Shown: in pieces, positions 7,131 to 8,303 of the stretch
Position numbering within the stretch: position 1 is the first letter of the stretch
Layout of the letters: each line of letters starts with the position of its first letter
Source of the DNA: an uncultured Campylobacter sp.
Lineage (GTDB): Bacteria; Campylobacterota; Campylobacteria; Campylobacterales; Campylobacteraceae
DNA length: 8,303 bases
Assembly: GCF_938031315.1 (NCBI RefSeq)
Contig: NZ_CALHHT010000451.1
Coordinates: 1-8,303 of the forward strand
Direction: 5' to 3'
Translations under genes and position numbers: made by a program
The notes under the pieces: generated by a model
Seen by the model: only the letters and a program-made list of their open reading frames with translations
Databases searched by the model: none
What the model was told of the DNA's origin: nothing

Positions 7131-8303
7131 TGGCGCAGACCTTGTCGTTTGAAATTTCAAAGCGGAGTTTGCCGCTTGCCTCGGTGATTTTGATCGAAAT
7201 TTCATCGCCCGGGCGGATGAAATTTTTAAATTTTAAATTTTCTATCTTTTGCGTGCCGTCCAGCTCGTAGCCAAGGGCTTTTGCGCAGATCAATACGAAG
7301 CGAAGCTGCATAAACGCGGGCACCAGCGCAAATCGTGCAAAATGTCCGTCGAAATAAAAGTCGCTTGCACGCACCTTCGCGCGAAACTCATTCTCCGCGC
7401 TCCGCTCAAAAACCGGCACCTCGTAGCGCTGCAGGGCGCTTAAAAAGTCCTTTTTGCTTAGCTTTCCCTGCTCGTTAAAAGGCAGCTTGCTCGCGATTTT
7501 GAAGTAGCGCAAAATCGCGCCGAATTCAGGCTTCAAAAAGGCCTTCAGCTCATCCGTGACGCCCTTTTTGCCGCCTGCGCGAAACGCCTGCTCGCCGCGG
7601 CTGCTAAGCTTGATAAGAGCTACGGCGCGGTCGCGCTGCGGGTGCAGATCGATCCTGCATTCGCCGATAAATTCATGCGAGCGAAGCTTGGCTTCGAGCA
7701 GATCGAGGCTCACGCGGTTTTCGTTGATTTTGACGGTGCGGTCGCCGCGCCCCAAAAGCGTGATCTCATCTGCGCGCACATATCCGAAATCGCGGCTTTC
7801 GAAGCGCTCGCACCAAGGAGAGCTGATCGTAAACTCGCCCGTTTGCGAAAATTTGTCGGCGGGCTGCTTTGCCCCAAATTTATCGCAAAGCCCACTCGCT
7901 TGCGTAAATTTATCGTCGTGTTGTGTCGCAGAGCACGGTGTGGAGCTGTTTTCCTGGCTGGCTGCGGTTTTATCGCTAACGTCTGCATTAAATTTAGACG
8001 CCTGCTCGCCCGAGCGGTTTGTGTCTTGTCCGTCTGTATTTTGCCCGTCTGTATTTTGCTCGCCCACACAGCGCGTTTTAGGCTTTACCATAGAATTTTC
8101 GCCGCAAGAGCTTGCCGCAGGATCGGCAGTAGCGGGTAATGCCCCATTGCGTTTTGCCGCGCTGCTATCGATATCCGTGCGGATCTGCACGCTTACGGGA
8201 GCGAATTTTTTAAGCCCCGCGCCTTCGTTGCAAGCGATCACGCCCGTTTCGCTGGAGCCGTAAATATCGACGATGCGGGCACTGCTAAGCGCTCGCAAAT
8301 TAT
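7111..8303 (-). CDS. Acyl/aryl adenylate-forming ligase fused to ApeI/FabZ-like hot-dog dehydratase (partial, runs off right edge)
   Basis: The reading frame is open to the right edge, so the N-terminal part of the ligase is missing; 397 codons are visible from 8301. RIVDIYGSSETG (about 9-20) is the A5 motif of ANL enzymes. DFGYVRADEITLLGRGDR and VKINENRVSL (about 171-199) are A7/A8, and PFNEQGKLSKKDF contains the A10 catalytic lysine (about 280). Residues about 297-396 form a hot-dog domain with FDGHFARFALVPAFMQL, whose His (about 320) matches the GHF active site of FabZ and ApeI dehydratases. The fusion joins starter activation (ApeH-like) to 3-hydroxyacyl dehydration (ApeI-like). Between A5 and A7, at about residues 46-153, is a polar low-complexity insert of roughly 108 residues where relatives usually have only a short loop. 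The frame stays open through it and both flanks match the family, so it is an in-frame insertion rather than a frameshift. Confidence 0.88.
   Translation of the reverse strand, partial: NLRALSSARIVDIYGSSETGVIACNEGAGLKKFAPVSVQIRTDIDSSAAKRNGALPATADPAASSCGENSMVKPKTRCVGEQNTDGQNTDGQDTNRSGEQASKFNADVSDKTAASQENSSTPCSATQHDDKFTQASGLCDKFGAKQPADKFSQTGEFTISSPWCERFESRDFGYVRADEITLLGRGDRTVKINENRVSLDLLEAKLRSHEFIGECRIDLHPQRDRAVALIKLSSRGEQAFRAGGKKGVTDELKAFLKPEFGAILRYFKIASKLPFNEQGKLSKKDFLSALQRYEVPVFERSAENEFRAKVRASDFYFDGHFARFALVPAFMQLRFVLICAKALGYELDGTQKIENLKFKNFIRPGDEISIKITEASGKLRFEISNDKVCASGRICL
7849..7995 (-). repeat. In-frame AAATTT (Lys-Phe) repeats in the ligase insert
   Basis: AAATTT begins at 7849, 7876, 7906 and 7990, with steps of 27, 30 and 84 bases. 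Each encodes Lys-Phe, mostly as DKF. All copies lie inside the low-complexity insert between the A5 and A7 motifs of the adenylation domain. Confidence 0.65.
8031..8060 (-). repeat. 15-bp tandem repeat in the ligase insert
   Basis: CGTCTGTATTTTGCC (8031-8045) is followed directly by CGTCTGTATTTTGCT (8046-8060), 14 of 15 identical, with a weaker third unit at 8016-8030 (10 of 15). On the coding strand this gives repeated QNTDG pentapeptides, so gain or loss of a unit keeps the reading frame. Confidence 0.8.

Noticed and set aside
7131..7205. ATG start of the glycosyltransferase at 7205
   Set aside because: It would overlap the ligase-dehydratase gene by 95 bases, has no ribosome binding site, and adds residues before the GT2 fold that do not look conserved; GTG at 7130 is better supported.
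7556..8263. Long plus-strand open frame (235 codons) opposite the ligase gene
   Set aside because: It lies antisense to a gene with clear ANL and hot-dog motifs, has no recognisable domain, and owes its length to GC-rich codons and the low-complexity insert.

Overview
The window looks like a chromosomal segment from a non-thermophilic, probably oral-type Campylobacter (C. gracilis, C. showae or C. rectus-like). This rests on codon style, Ala-rich proteins and extreme overuse of the palindromic word AAATTT; the species is inference. No RNA genes, insertion sequences or CRISPR arrays were seen.

Region 1 (1-1472) is a divergent respiratory-regulatory pair. On the left edge, minus strand, is the N-terminal third of a Tat-exported, haem-free flavocytochrome c / fumarate reductase-like flavoprotein. 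It diverges from a complete LysR-type regulator on the plus strand. The 139-base spacer holds plausible back-to-back promoters and a perfect 8+1+8 palindrome placed where the flavoprotein transcript should begin. The regulator probably controls a periplasmic terminal reductase for an unknown organic acceptor.

Region 2 (1473-1809) is a gene-free convergent interval. It is filled by ten AAATTT words at a strikingly regular spacing of about 27 bp, which looks like a decayed tandem repeat array.

Region 3 (1810-8303, minus strand) is the distal part of one tightly packed operon whose start lies beyond the right edge. In transcription order it encodes: an adenylating acyl/aryl ligase fused to an ApeI/FabZ-like hot-dog dehydratase (partial); a family 2 glycosyltransferase; an LpxL/HtrB-like acyltransferase; a 4HBT-type hot-dog thioesterase; a LolA-like periplasmic carrier; and an MMPL/RND exporter. 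This set and order match the tailoring and export half of aryl polyene (APE) type lipid-pigment clusters (ligase, dehydratase, glycosyltransferase/acyltransferase, thioesterase, LolA-like, exporter). The type II ketosynthases, ketoreductase and acyl carrier proteins needed for chain building are not in the window and would be expected beyond base 8303. The proposed flow is: ligase activates the starter acid, dehydratase works in chain building, acyltransferase and glycosyltransferase attach the chain to a lipid or sugar carrier, and LolA-like plus MMPL proteins move the product to the outer membrane.

The most unusual aspect is that four consecutive genes of this operon carry hydrophilic low-complexity segments (three C-terminal tails, one 108-residue insert inside the ligase). 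At least three of these are built around in-frame AAATTT-cored repeats, the same word that makes up the array downstream of the operon. This suggests repeat expansion that is tolerated at permissive protein positions.
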